Assembly (NCBI RefSeq): GCF_900496995.4
Contig: NC_044005.1
Coordinates: 31,880,363-31,944,362 of the forward strand
Reading direction: 5' to 3'
DNA length: 64,000 bases
DNA from: Aquila chrysaetos chrysaetos
Taxonomy: Eukaryota; Chordata; Aves; Accipitriformes; Accipitridae
How positions within the stretch are numbered: position 1 is the first letter of the stretch; every line of letters begins with the position of its first letter. Below, piece by piece: positions 1-12,523 of the stretch. The position numbers were made by a program, and so were the translations under genes. Below the pieces are notes generated by a model, which was not told where the DNA came from, searched no databases, and saw nothing but the letters and a program-made list of their open reading frames with translations.

Positions 1-188
1 CCTGACGATCTGGACTCTAGCTGCCATCTTTGGTTCTGCCCTGCTCTGGTCCTGTGGGGCTGGGCCCTAGCTGCTGAGGCACCGGCCCTGTCCCCCATAC
101 GACTGGGCCCTGCGGCCTGTTCCACAGAGAGCAGCAGCCCTTGCTGCTCCCTGACAGCATCTGCTGTGGTGGTACCTTAGATACACCT
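1..188 (-). other. GC-rich exon-like segment, cut by the window edge
   Basis: This patch is clearly richer in G+C and CpG than its flanks. Read on the minus strand, it is preceded at 189-190 by an AG behind a long pyrimidine-rich tract (about 191-225) with a CTGAT branch-point-like site further upstream, so it has the form of a 3' splice site followed by an exon. One frame stays open from the splice site for about 56 codons to a TAG at 17-19; a second frame is open for about 38 codons. I recognise no protein family. It could be a last coding exon, a noncoding exon, or the edge of an unrecognised repeat such as an old LTR. An 8-bp hairpin lies at 130-150. Confidence 0.25.
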
Positions 189-3100
189 CTGAAGACACAG
201 AAAATAGGCAACAAAGAAGGCCTGTTTTTCAATCAGAATGCTTAAAAAGTGCAGCTTCAGCAGTTTGGGGATTCTTTGATCTTTAGGAACCACCGCATAC
301 CACCTGCTTCTCTAAGAAGTATAATGAGCTGGAGCAGCTGGTTGATCTTCCCAGCAACAAAAACTTCATTTGTCTGATGTGAAGCTTTAATATAAATTCT
401 CAAGAAAGATTTCTCTCTCTCCAAAGAGCAGCTTGGAGGAGGAGGAGGCAGTATTTTTCAATTCTAACAGAAACTTGTCTTCAGTTTAATTACACTTAAA
501 CTTTCACTGTATTCCCAGGAAAAACACCTGGAAGAAAAACACCTTAAAAGAAGGAGCCGTGTTGTGGCATGTGGTAGGCTATGTCTACATAATATATGAT
601 GTGCATCAGTTTAGGGTCAGGCTGTGCTTTGAGACATTAAAAAAAAAAATAAAAAATCACTTCAAGACTTAACATTGCACCTTTACCTGTACTCAACATT
701 TTGTAAGTTGAGTGGCAACCTGGACACCCTATGAACTACTGGAGCAACAGATATCCTAAGTATGGCACTCTCAGTACAATCTGGATGCAAAGGACTAAGA
801 CAACTTCCAGAACTGTAAAAAAGAAAAGGTTACATGCTTGTTTAAATTTATTCTCAGGTCAACAAACAATATATTGTCAGCATACACTTCATCAATATGC
901 ATATCCTTCTACAGAGGAAATCCTTGCAGGGACATTTGGACAATATGCCTCTTGCTGAAGGAATACTAAGTCAAAAACCTGATATAACTTTTGTGCTCAG
1001 TGATACAATGCCGTATGCTCAATAAAATAATGCGCCATTAACTCTTGTTTTCTAAGATGCTTTGATCTGCAGCTGGAAACTTACACCTCATTACAGCACT
1101 TGCTATATTATATATAAAAAGCCAAACCAGTGCTGCTTCTGCTGGAAGGTGGATTTTTCATTTTAGGTTTGTACGCTTCTTAAAGCACTCTTAAAAGACA
1201 ACCCTTTTTCTTTTAAAGTCACTTTAGTGACATGGTTGACAGCTTATAGTTAAGCTTCTACCAGTGACAGTGTGCATATCTTATATGCAAGTACAATGCA
1301 CTTACATCCCAGTTACATTACATTTACTCCTAGATTTTAAGTTTCCTCCCATGCCTCTCATTATCCAAGTTATTGAGTAGTTAAAAGTGAACTGAACTGT
1401 TTTAACAATAATGGAGCATTATACTTCTAGTCCAAGATAAAACTTGTGAAGAGAGCTTATTATAAAACAAGAGGATCTTTGAATGAAGAGGTTAATGAGG
1501 AATGTATGTCAAATGCAAAATCAGTTACCCAATAATCCTGTGAAGTACAGTTTGTTTGGGGTATTTATTCTATGGTGTTTAGCCAGTTCTTTTGGTATGC
1601 AAAACAGGAAATCAAAATGACATGCGTACATAGGATATTAGAGTGTAACTCATGAAGAGCTGGCCTTTTACAGCATGTAGGAAGTGAGCTTTCTTCTCTT
1701 GCAGTTATAATCATTAAGAGGCATTCTTACTCCATTTTTGTTAGAAATTAGAAGGTGTAGTTATCAGATGACGTTTACATAAAAACCCCTAATACATTAG
1801 CCCTCCTTTTAAATTGGCATAAGCCACTGTGTGGCTTAAGCTGCATACTGATGCGTAAATTTTAAGGAAGAAGACATATAGCCAATCCTATCTGTAGATA
1901 CTGAATTTGATTCCTCTGTTTAGAATTTTTGAGTCGGGTAGACATATTTAATGGGAATGTGATCTAATTGCTTTACTGCTAAACCTGAAACAGTTGCTAT
2001 TAGGATCAAATTAGCAAGAGACCTTTGGATAATTCTACTACTCAAATCAAAGTCTCAGTCAATTAGCCATCTTAATAAATAACAGTTCCCTAAAAAGAGA
2101 CAGAAAAAAGAAACTAAACAAATATACAAAAAAACCTGTAAGATGAAAAATTTAACAATTTCCCAAAGGTCAGGAAGGAAGCTAGGATCGAAATTAGATT
2201 AAAGGTTTGATATTTCTACTTTTTTTGTCTTTCTTCAGGCATATTAAAAACAAAATAAAATCATGTTAACATGATGATTTTTTTGTTGTGGTCACAGGCC
2301 ATATCTGTGTAAAGAGTTCAGTTCAGCTGCATGTAATGAGTCTGGAGGGTAGCTTAGAGCAAACAGTTTGGTCAGAAGCAATCACCATATAACCAGAGGC
2401 TTTCAGCTTTTTGTGGCCCTTCAGCTGTCTTGACTATGTCATGGAAGTGAGAATGTATGCCCTATACAAGGATGGTTGACTTCTTCATGGCATTAGTGCT
2501 TCTTCTTCTACACAGAGAATGCACATTACTCTGTCACCTACATGCATATATAGTTGATCTGTCTGTCCGCTGCTTTTATTTTGCCTAAGTTGTTCCAGCC
2601 ATTTATTCATGTATTTTGCTGTAGGTCTTGAATTCAGCCTGACTGACAGGTTGGTAACAGAGCAAACTGACTATACATTCCATTGCTCTAGAGCATGTCT
2701 GTATTCTGAGCATGTCTTTTGGGAGATATGATGCTGTATGTACATTTACTTGTACTATTTTTGTAGGGAAAGACACGTAGAATGAATAACTTGAAATAAC
2801 ACACCAACCTGTAAAAAAGAAATTAGAGGTAAGGAAAAATATGCCTTGCAATCATGCAACAGTGATGGAGTTGATGGTACAGTATGGTACAGGTTCTTAT
2901 GATTTGGAATTGAATCCATAGGAAGCTCCCTTATATGCAGAGGAGAAACAACCCTTAGCCCAGTGTTCCTTTACTGTGTTGCTGCTGAATAATGCATTTT
3001 ATACTTGCATTTTAAAAATCTACATTTAAAAAACTGACTTGGCTGACAAAAAATGCCCAGCATAGAGTGGCTATCTTTCAGCAAAAGAGAGCTTTGTAAG

Positions 3101-5160
3101 TACAGACTAAAGGGGGAAATCATGTCATAAATCACTGCACATATGGTTACTGACACTGGCAATATAGGGAATTAACTCACCTGATAACCTAATTCTGCTT
3201 CTGTTAAACACAACAGCAAACTCCTACTGTCTAACACAGAAACAGAACCGAACTCTTAATGTGCTGAGGAATTGATCGTACTATGCTCTACATATTATAA
3301 TGCTGCACATATTTCTTCTTAGCTGATCATAATTCACACTTTAACACTGTGATTAAATTAATCCAGATATTTTTAACAAAATAGTCTCTGACTTAGAGTG
3401 GTCTTTGATTCTGAATATATAATTGTTTACCCTCATTTATCACACATAAGTGCCCAGTCTTTGGTCATAACAGTTTTTCTGCACATGTAGGGTATTATTC
3501 ATAATGTATGTTTCATTCACACTACAATATAAACAAGATATTTCAAAATATTTTAAATTAATTGAAAGTTTTCTTTTTATATACCTTTTTTACAGCTAGT
3601 TTAAATCTATAAAGAACTACTTACTAAAAAGTCTTGAATAGATTCTATGAAAAGAAGTTAAATTTATGATGTTTAGTATTACACATTATACAGTTTATTT
3701 TTTTGCTCATTTGATCATGCTGTGAAAAATTCATGAATATTTAGCTATTAAATGAAATGCAAAATTTTCATTACCATTTTATTGAAAACTTGACATCTTA
3801 AAATACCATACATACCATTAGTATTCTAGTGCATTGTCACCTTATTGAAAAATGCTGCTAAAAAACAATACCACCATTCAGAGAAAAAAAAATTGTCCGC
3901 CCAAGGCTATTAACTATAGTTCTACACATACATTAGTGACAAATAAGTGAAGCAGCCAATGCTCACAAAAGATGTCACTAAAATGCTAGGAAACAACTGT
4001 AACCATAGAAACCATCTCACACTGCAATCTGAACATCTTTTGTCAGTGTTTGACTAGAAATGAGATGCTTAAAATCATTAGGCTATCAAAAAATCTGAAG
4101 TCTCTTCATTGAAATTTACATATTTAAATATTTTGAAACCTGCAAAAACTTCAACATGATACTTTCATAAAATATTGTTTCAGCTCCTAGCCCTCAACTA
4201 TCACTTTAGATATAATAACAAGGATTATACAGATGATTACTCCCTCCCCCAAAGTCTCCCCTACCAGACCCTACCTTTGGTATACATACACTAGAAGAAG
4301 AACTTAGGCATTAAAAAAAACCCACCACACAAAACTGGGGTGAAAAGTGAGGACAATTTACCCAACTCTCCTTAATCCAAAATATTCACAGGCATGGCAT
4401 TCACTATCTTTACTTACTGCTTTGGTTTTTTTAAAAATGTCTTCATAAACGCCATTGACTCTACTGACAAGATTAGTGATATTGTACAACCTTCGTGACA
4501 TTAGGTACAAAATTGTCTACAGACAACAAAATACCTGAACTAAAAATTTTCTCAACTGACTTTAAAAAGTTTGAGAACTTTTGAAGATTAAGTATCTCTC
4601 TGTTAAGCTAACGGCTTATTATTAACAGTACCTAATAAAAATGGCCTATACAACTTCAGGCCTATAGAATAACAGTACATCCCAGCCCTTCTGTACAGTG
4701 ACTGATCCTGTTCTGCAGGGCTGGAGGAATATGCAGGAAGGCAGCCTTAGATCTTTTTGCAGTAGGACTCTGTGTTACAGTAAAGCTGTGTTAGTCTGAA
4801 AATCTACTGTAGAAAGGCAAATCAAGGGCATAAATGGTGATTAATCCTTTAATACAACAAATTTGAATGGTACAAAGGACAGCTAATAACAGACGTGCTG
4901 TTGTTTGCAGGAAAGGCTTGCTGATATTTAACAGAAAAAACATTTCCAATTCTGTATGTGCTCTAACTTACCATTAATGAACTATGAAATTTTGGAGATA
5001 CAGATCAAACACATTTTTAATGGAAAAGCCAAGGACTGAAATATCCTGTGCAGTTTCCTTCCATTATCTTCTCCACAGGTCCTTAACATTCAGGTGCATA
5101 TGGGCAGTACTACTGTTATGCAATCATTGCTCAATTTCTCTATTTCATTTTTCATGGCTT
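189..5160. other. AT-rich sequence, no gene seen
   Basis: I see no coding exon, known repeat family or RNA gene here. Open frames of 60-80 codons occur on both strands but show no recognisable motif. Small structures are an 11-nt direct repeat (519-529 and 534-544), an A-rich run (638-657), and a 7-bp hairpin (1820-1826 with 1832-1838). Confidence 0.6.
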
Positions 5161-8100
5161 TAAGCATAATTCAATGGCCTTTTAAACAACAGATTGCCCA
5201 GAGTCAAAGGCTGTGAGCTTGTCCTTTAAAGCATTGTTTGCCAATGCATTGTGATTTAACACTTGTAAGAGAATGCAGAGAATTTCAAATTCCCCCTCTT
5301 CCCACCACCCCTGTCCTTTGGTAGTGGAAAAGGTCAGATTTTGAAGCCATTGATCTGATGCTTTCACAAATAGTACAAGATACATTAGAACTGGTAAGAA
5401 TGTCTGTCTTATGATTGGAAAACAAGCTATTACAGTTTGCAAACTTGGAATCTGTTATTTCTATCAGCAAACTAGAATGTAAGTGAAAAAAGGCAAAAGA
5501 GGAAGAAATTAAGAAATATGTCATACAATTAATTACAAAGTGTTTTTATTGTGTGTGTTTTACCAATGAGCTTCACAGAGTTAAAGAGAACTGATACATT
5601 TTAAATACCATCAAACTCATTCTGTAATTAGTAACTGACTGGTTTAACATAGGCTTGAGGGAGGTTTTGTCTACATAGAGATTGTGCTGTAAAAGTTAAA
5701 AGAAATCACAGGAACAGAAAATGCAAGACTGTAAGACTGTAGTTTCTAGAAGGAATATAATAAACATACGCAAAAAGGTTAAAAAAATATTTTTTTTCTT
5801 AATACATTCTCTGAAAATGAGTGGCTCACAATATTTTAAAGATGATGAAGCAATCCTTTTCAAGTAATGGAATTAAATATTCTACGCAAGTACCCAATAA
5901 TTTTTGTCTAAAGTGATAATGAGTTTTAATTTCCAAATCCAGCCCTGTCCTACATCATATCTATATGTACATTTAAAGTGTACGTTAATACTACTTTGTT
6001 GCCTGTAGCTCATTGTCTTCCTATTGCACAAAGCTGTTGTGAGTAAGATTAATCTCTTACAGGAGGCAAAGAAATGGAAAAAAATTATAAACTAGGATCA
6101 CAAGTTTTCTTATCATTTCCTGTTCTAATAGTCTTTACCGTATATGGTATTCTGATGGTGAAATAGCAACTATCTTGGTTTCACCAAATCACTTAAAATT
6201 GCTCCTGTGGATGCCTGACTCATTCGTTGAACATATTTTTCTACTTCATATGTTTTACGGAAAGGTTATAGAAGTAGGAACCATTTTCCTTATCCTCATT
6301 AGTAAGTCTTGTTTTAGTATTATCAATATATAAATATATAGTACACAATGTAATAAAATAACATATATCATTATATAAATAAATAGATAATATAAATATA
6401 CATTATTAACAAAGACATCAACTTATGCAATGTTGACAAAAACATGACAACGTCCCACCTTCAAAACCCTTAGCATTACAGGCATACCAACATACCCCAA
6501 ATTGGAAATTAGCTAGTTCTATATCAACTGCTGATGGCAGAATCTACATTAATTCTGCTATTTTGAGCTAATTCAACAGTTTTCTTTTCCTGAAAACTGT
6601 TGACATAAAATTATGGAAGAACAGGTCTGTTCCAACAGCAGAAAAGGATCTTTGTCTCATTCACACACATATGCTCTTGCTTAAAGTCATATCTGATAGG
6701 TATCCCAGGGAAAGTAAAAACATATTTAAACAACCTCTACATTCATCAGCACTTTCCTACAGCTAACTGGAAGGTATTTATTGATTATACCAGTTTGTTT
6801 TACTAAGCAGCACAATTTTCGAAGCTGAAACTGGGAGGTGAAATAAACCGAGCTTCTTGCATTTTTGACCTACGTTGAATCGTACTTTGTCATCTATACT
6901 AATATTTTTCATCAAACTGAATTCCACTTTTATTAAACTCACTCAAGGAGATAATAGTTGGGTTTGGTTTTTTTAATTTCTGTGCATCATCACTCGAGTA
7001 GTTTTCCATCAGTATTTTGTGTAAGGTTGTATGTAATCCTCAGTGTCTGTTACAACTTCCTTTGTTGACAGCAAGGTTTAACAGTATAGAATCCTCTCAC
7101 AGTTCTGGATCATTACACATTGTTTGCCTAGTAATGGAGTAACATACACCCTTGCTGATGTGTTAAGTGCACTGGTTCTCCGTTTGTTTGCAGGTACAAT
7201 CTAATAACTTATTTGCTAAGTTACTCAATAATTGGTCTTGACTTGGCTATGTTAGGTGACTGTTTTTCTCTTTGTTCCTTCCATTGGCAGAAATTAAGAT
7301 CAGCTGAGCAACTTAGTGTAAACATGAAGTGGCTCAGTGAGGATAACTTGGATCTATTCTAAGTACAAAAGTCTAATCCAAAAAAGAATTAAGTAAATTC
7401 ACAGACAAAGGTCCATAAACAAATACTAATGAAAACAGGCAGGAATGTACCTTCGAGCACCCCCTGAAACAACTCTGGATGCTGGGGAGCAGAAAGGGGA
7501 TGGACTGCAGGAAGCGGCCAGGCTCACTTGCTTTCAGTAAATATCATCTCCTGTTGCTGTCGTTGGAGACGGAATACTGTTCTGGATGGACAAACTTACC
7601 AGCCTGACCCCAGCAGGGCATGTCTTGGGTGTGTATCTTAACAAATTCGAGGCCTCCTGTTTTGGCTTAAAAGGCCCACTTCAAAGTACATTTATTTATT
7701 TATCCAAGTTTGGCTAAGACAGATTGAACATTAGCCAGAATGTCATAGGCTTATTGGATTCAGTTACGCATTTGTAATGCATTATTTACTTCATTTATAC
7801 ACTTTAATATTCTGCAATCTAAATGATAATTCAGTTCTTTCAGCAAACTGATCAATGGCGTCGTCTTGTAGTGGTAAATTCTATATACCCATAACTGTCA
7901 AACTATGTGGATTTCTATTGATATAAATATTTCATATTTCAAAAATCTCCAACAAAATGTAACAACATTTTTTTCAGTAAAATTGTTGTTAGTGTACCTA
8001 GTATTTTAATATAAAGGAGTATTATTCAGAGGTCAGCTACTTAAATTTCTTGTTTCTTTTGTAGCTTTGATTTGAAAAATGAACTTGTACTATCTCAATG

Positions 8101-9941
8101 CTTTTATGTTTATATTTGCAATGAGTTGATATTTCACATATTTCTTTCCATTCGAATTATATAATGAAACACTTTAAGTAAATTATTAATGCCATCTTGA
8201 GAGTTAGATTATGTATACAGTAGCATTTCAGATCTTTTGTGTATACTCATAACTTTGACGTTTTGGACTTCAAACTTCATATGCTCTTGTATCATTAAAT
8301 GACAACATTATCATATATCTGACAACTACACTGACTTGAAACGATGTTTTGCAACCTTTGTTGGTGGGCATGTCTTCACATTCGCAGTCATGAACCACAC
8401 TTGTAGACGCAGTTGTTAGGAAACCAGAAGAACACATATGCCCCTCATTTTCTGTGATAGGAAACTTGTAGAAATGCTTGTTGATGTACAATAAAGGTTG
8501 CTGCAATTTCTCCATATATCAGCCTTTTTAATTGCTGTTACTGTTCTGCTCTGTTCTACCACAGTCACACTTCAAGAAGCTTCTTTGCTTGATTAGCATA
8601 GAATGTCATTATCTAGACACCAAACATGACAGACAGGTACTGTTAACTCCAAAGTAGGGAGAAAGAACTTTGGGTAAAATCCCAATCCAATTGAATTTAT
8701 TATTAAAATGCCACATTTGCTGTCATCAGTTTTACATCTGACCATATCAAACAGTGTGTTGCATCTGTATTTCTTGTATTCTGTTAAGTAGACTCCTGAT
8801 ATTAGGGTCATTAACTGTATTTCCACCTCATGCTTTGCTTTGTTTTTCATAAACGCTTAAGCCAGAAAAAATGGTTATGGGATGTGACTAGCCAATGTAA
8901 CGTTTTATCTATAACCAAAGTCTAAAAGGGTGCATATAATTAAGATATAAAATGGCCATATAATAATTTATTTGCAACATGTGTTCATTTAGAATTTTAT
9001 CATCAGCCTAATTTATTATGCAAAGTGTTTTGTTCTGTAAGTTAAGACAAAAAAAACCCAACCCAAACCAAATCCAACAAAAAACCCAGGGAAAATAAAT
9101 TATTTTTTCCCCACAATCAGTGAGTAAATGATGCTCCTTTTACGCAGAACAACAACATTGTTACTGCCAAGTCAATCCTGAAGATGTTTAAGGCTCTGAT
9201 TTTGCATCCATAAATGTAAAGTACTACACCTAAATGAAGAATTATCATTAGACACAGTTCAGCATAATGTCTCTGCCAAGACAAAACTGGTCTTCAGAAA
9301 ATGAAAACCAACAGAAGTGAAAACAGATTTTCTCCATCTGAACTTTAATAAAACATGATGAAGTAATGCAGTTAAAGATGCATGTCATGTGAGTTGCTAC
9401 CATGGGTAGAATCAAACTGGAGCACATGAAGGTGGCAATCCACAGCTCAGCAATGCAATATATTCCTTACATATAGAAAATATTAATCATTTTATTCTTA
9501 GTGACCTAGGATTGCCTTCTGATATTGAAACTACATTCAATATACCACTGGGTAGACAAAGATACTTTATAGCATTTATAAATATTAATCTTGTTATTTC
9601 AGTCTCAGCTGTTGTTTATTGTCAAGGTCACAATAATGGATTCAAAGCTTGACTACAAATATAAGCAATAATACTGAAAAACAGGAGTATTATCTCAATT
9701 TTTCACTGAAAATTATTTTCACTGAATTTTTTTTGATCACATACAATAAGATCAAAACATTCAATCTGGAATGAGTTTGATTTTGCAGCAGCAGACTGCA
9801 ATCTCTTCCAAACATCATAAAGAGCAACCTGTTCCACATTAGGTATCATTATGCTTTCACTTCTATAGTAAATCAGAAGCAGCCCTATCTATAATCTCTT
9901 ACGTAAGCAATGGCTAAATCTATACTAATTAACTAAACCAT
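5161..9941. other. AT-rich sequence, no gene seen
   Basis: There is no recognisable gene or transposon. About 6310-6420 is extremely AT-rich with many TATA-like steps. A perfect 12-bp hairpin lies at 6573-6603. An A/C-rich low-complexity run lies at about 9049-9090. Open frames at 8270-8515 and 8593-8850 on the minus strand match nothing I know and are probably chance. Confidence 0.6.
6573..6603. repeat. Perfect 12-bp inverted repeat, 7-nt loop
   Basis: Positions 6573-6584 are the exact reverse complement of 6592-6603, with a 7-nt pyrimidine-rich loop. Pairing ends abruptly on the outer side, so the stem is too short for a typical microRNA precursor. It may be a chance palindrome or the core of an eroded short inverted-repeat element. 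Confidence 0.85.
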
Positions 9942-10255
9942 TCAGGGCTTGAGTTCTGGCACTCTCATGTGATCATCCACATTGTTTAACTGTTTGTTGT
10001 ATTTTTGGCCTGGATCAACTGGCATTCTTGCCAAGCGCAGGCATAGTGCATGGGATGGGCTGGGAACTGTTCTCAGGAGACTTCTATGGGGGGAGCAGGA
10101 GGGATCAGCCCTTACTGTGCAGTGGGAGAAGAAGGGTTTCACTAGCTCTGTGGGCATTAGCCACGCTTGCATCTTGCCACCAAAGACAATGGAGAATCAT
10201 TTACAGCAGATGTGGTCAAACTGAACCACACCTTCAAGAAGAGTGGCATTTCTAA
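9942..10255. other. GC-richer patch open in three frames, unidentified
   Basis: This stretch of about 300 bases is richer in G+C than its flanks. It stays open in two plus-strand frames (9982-10224 and 10028-10255) and one minus-strand frame (9942-10172). I recognise no domain in any of them. A plus-strand AG at about 10039-10040 could act as a splice acceptor, but its pyrimidine tract is poor. Frame openness here may simply follow from lower AT content; an old, decayed repeat or a processed pseudogene is equally possible. Confidence 0.25.
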
Positions 10256-10956
10256 CTGAACCTTTTTAATGTTTCATACAGTTACCTCATCTATACATAC
10301 ATACAAAATAAAGTGCTGCTAGGCTTCTTCCCTTAAACCTGATCTGTGATTTTCCAGTACTGAATGCTACCCATCTACAGATAAGGTAGTGAAATGTAGC
10401 AATTTTCTCTGCCATTATTTGATATGTAAACAGACTGACCATCTCAGAATCCCTTCCCTAACATTTCTAATTCCTTCCAGAGGCCTGAGAATAGTTTTTC
10501 TGTTGGGGTATGCCAACCTCTGAAACTGCCATACGTCTTAGGAAAGTGGCAATTCCTTTCTTTCACGTCACAGGTCTAATACAGTCCCAAAACACTGGAG
10601 TTAATAGCTTTGTGAAAGTTCTGGAAAAGGGAGGGAAGGACAGAGGACAGGAAGAGAATGGTATTGTTCTCTGAGGCTGTAGTGTCTTCATCTACCATTT
10701 CCATCATTTCCATTGTCCAAGAGTTCTTAGGGGACAAATTCATACTTAAATGGCCCTTCTCACTGGCAATGGTATAGTCCTTCATTTTTACTTTAGCCTC
10801 ACAGTTATAAATACATAAATCAGAGGGGTTTAGAAAATAAAGATCAGAATCTTTTAAATTTGAGTCACTGACTGTAGTGATTTAAGGATTATTGCTTAAA
10901 CTACTTCATGCACTGATCTACTTCAAAGCATCTCATTTAGTGCCATACAGCTGCTT

Positions 10957-11011
10957 TCTTCTATGAACCATTCTCTCTTTTTTATTATATTAAGAATGGT
11001 TCCATAGAAGA
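10957..11011. repeat. Long imperfect hairpin, 18-bp stem
   Basis: The left arm (10957-10974) pairs with the right arm (10993-11011) over 18 base pairs with a single bulged base. The AT-rich loop is 18 nt. Two further pairs are possible beyond a one-base mismatch at the outer end. The size and shape resemble a small MITE-like palindrome or a short microRNA-type precursor. The sequence alone does not say which, and I recognise no family. Confidence 0.8.
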
Positions 11012-12492
11012 TAGATCTGTGTTGAAGTTGTCTTCTAAACAGGGAGAGCTGAAATTAGATTCTTAATTTCTCATACGTTTGGTGAAGGCTGTAACCAGTA
11101 GCCTGATAGAAAAAATAATGCTCTTTTCTTCTGTCTTTGATGTGGTGTGCTCTGGGTAGCTAAAAAAAGGGCCCTGTGTCCCAAACCAAACCAAAAATGC
11201 CTGACTGATTAATCTTTTTGCAAAGGTTTATGTGTTACACTGATTGGGGACCTCAAGATTTAAGTGACCTTGTGTATGTTTGGCAGAATTTATGAAATTT
11301 AGATTGTTCAAGGTTGATGAAGCAATGAGTAGGGTTTCTGAAGCTTTCAGTGGTGCTTAAATATTGGACCTGCTGTTTAAATGTATTTGGGGAATCTCAT
11401 CCTAAATGTTTTTACTATAAGTATAATTCAAAGGACCTCATGGCTGGATGCCAGGAAGTTCTCAGAATGGCATTTTCAAAACCAGTAAGGCTTAATGACA
11501 GAGCACTGCAAATGTAGTTTCAGAGTCTGAGAGAGACCTTCAAATTGCACCACAAAGTGTTTTTAGAATATGCTTAAATTCATTACTTTGTTATCAGTGT
11601 TCTGAATCCGACCCTCCTGCCACGGTTTTAAAAAGCAGTTTCTCAAAGTGAAATCTAATTCCATCATTAGGGGACAGATTGTTCTAAGAAGCTGGATTAG
11701 AGCAGCATCAGCATGAATTTCAAAAACTTGCATGGAGCTATAAATATAATGTGCAATATTTTGCAATATCTAATGTGTTTTGGTCTAATGTTGAACATGC
11801 CCCATTGTTAAAACCAGCTGTGTTCTTTCACTTTTCATTTCTATAAAGCTATGATAAAGGCTGTCAAAGCAAACCCTGCAGCACCAGCCTTTCTTGATAA
11901 AAGTTCTGTGTACACAGTACATAGTAATCTCAAGATGGAACTTTGTTTCAAACCAGAACAAAATCTTCAGCTAATTATAAGTGAACTATATTAAGCACAA
12001 AAGGCAATTTCAATTTATACTGAACAAAGTTGCATTTTACTCTTTCCTTTCAAAATGCATGTCGTGGTTTCTGAAACTAATTGAAAATTCATTTTGCTTA
12101 ATTTTCTAAGGTTATTTCTTTTATTGCTTTTAAGTAGTCTGTGTAATGCTGTAACATCTAAATCCCCCCCAAAGAAGATTAGTGGGGCTTTTTTTTTTTT
12201 TGGTGTTAATTTGTATTTAAAGCTTTAGAATAAGAAATGAATCATTCTTTTCATTCCTTACATCACATTAGTGCAGCAATCACTAAACTAACGCTCTTAT
12301 TATGAACACATTCAAAGCACTTGGAGGAAAATTGCCAACAGAAGTACTACATAAAAATAGGTCTGCTGTTTAAACAGAAGAGGATTAAAAATAAAATGGT
12401 AGTTTATAGGTGACCAGTTAAAGGAAAAAAAAATGCACACTTTATTTGTTTTGACTTTTCTGTATATGATATAAAGAAAACCTGAGGAACAT

Positions 12493-12523
12493 CCCACATC
12501 CCACCCCCCACCCCCCCAACCCC
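12493..12523 (-). other. C-rich tract, potential G-quadruplex on the minus strand
   Basis: Five runs of three or more C lie at 12493-12495, 12500-12502, 12504-12509, 12511-12517 and 12520-12523, separated by 4, 1, 1 and 2 bases. On the minus strand this meets the usual G3+ N1-7 definition of an intramolecular G-quadruplex; on the plus strand it is an i-motif candidate. No gene start is visible next to it. Confidence 0.75.

Noticed and set aside
2779..2826. Possible exon ahead of GAG|GTAAGG
   Set aside because: Every frame from the nearest acceptor is stopped; a pseudo-exon.
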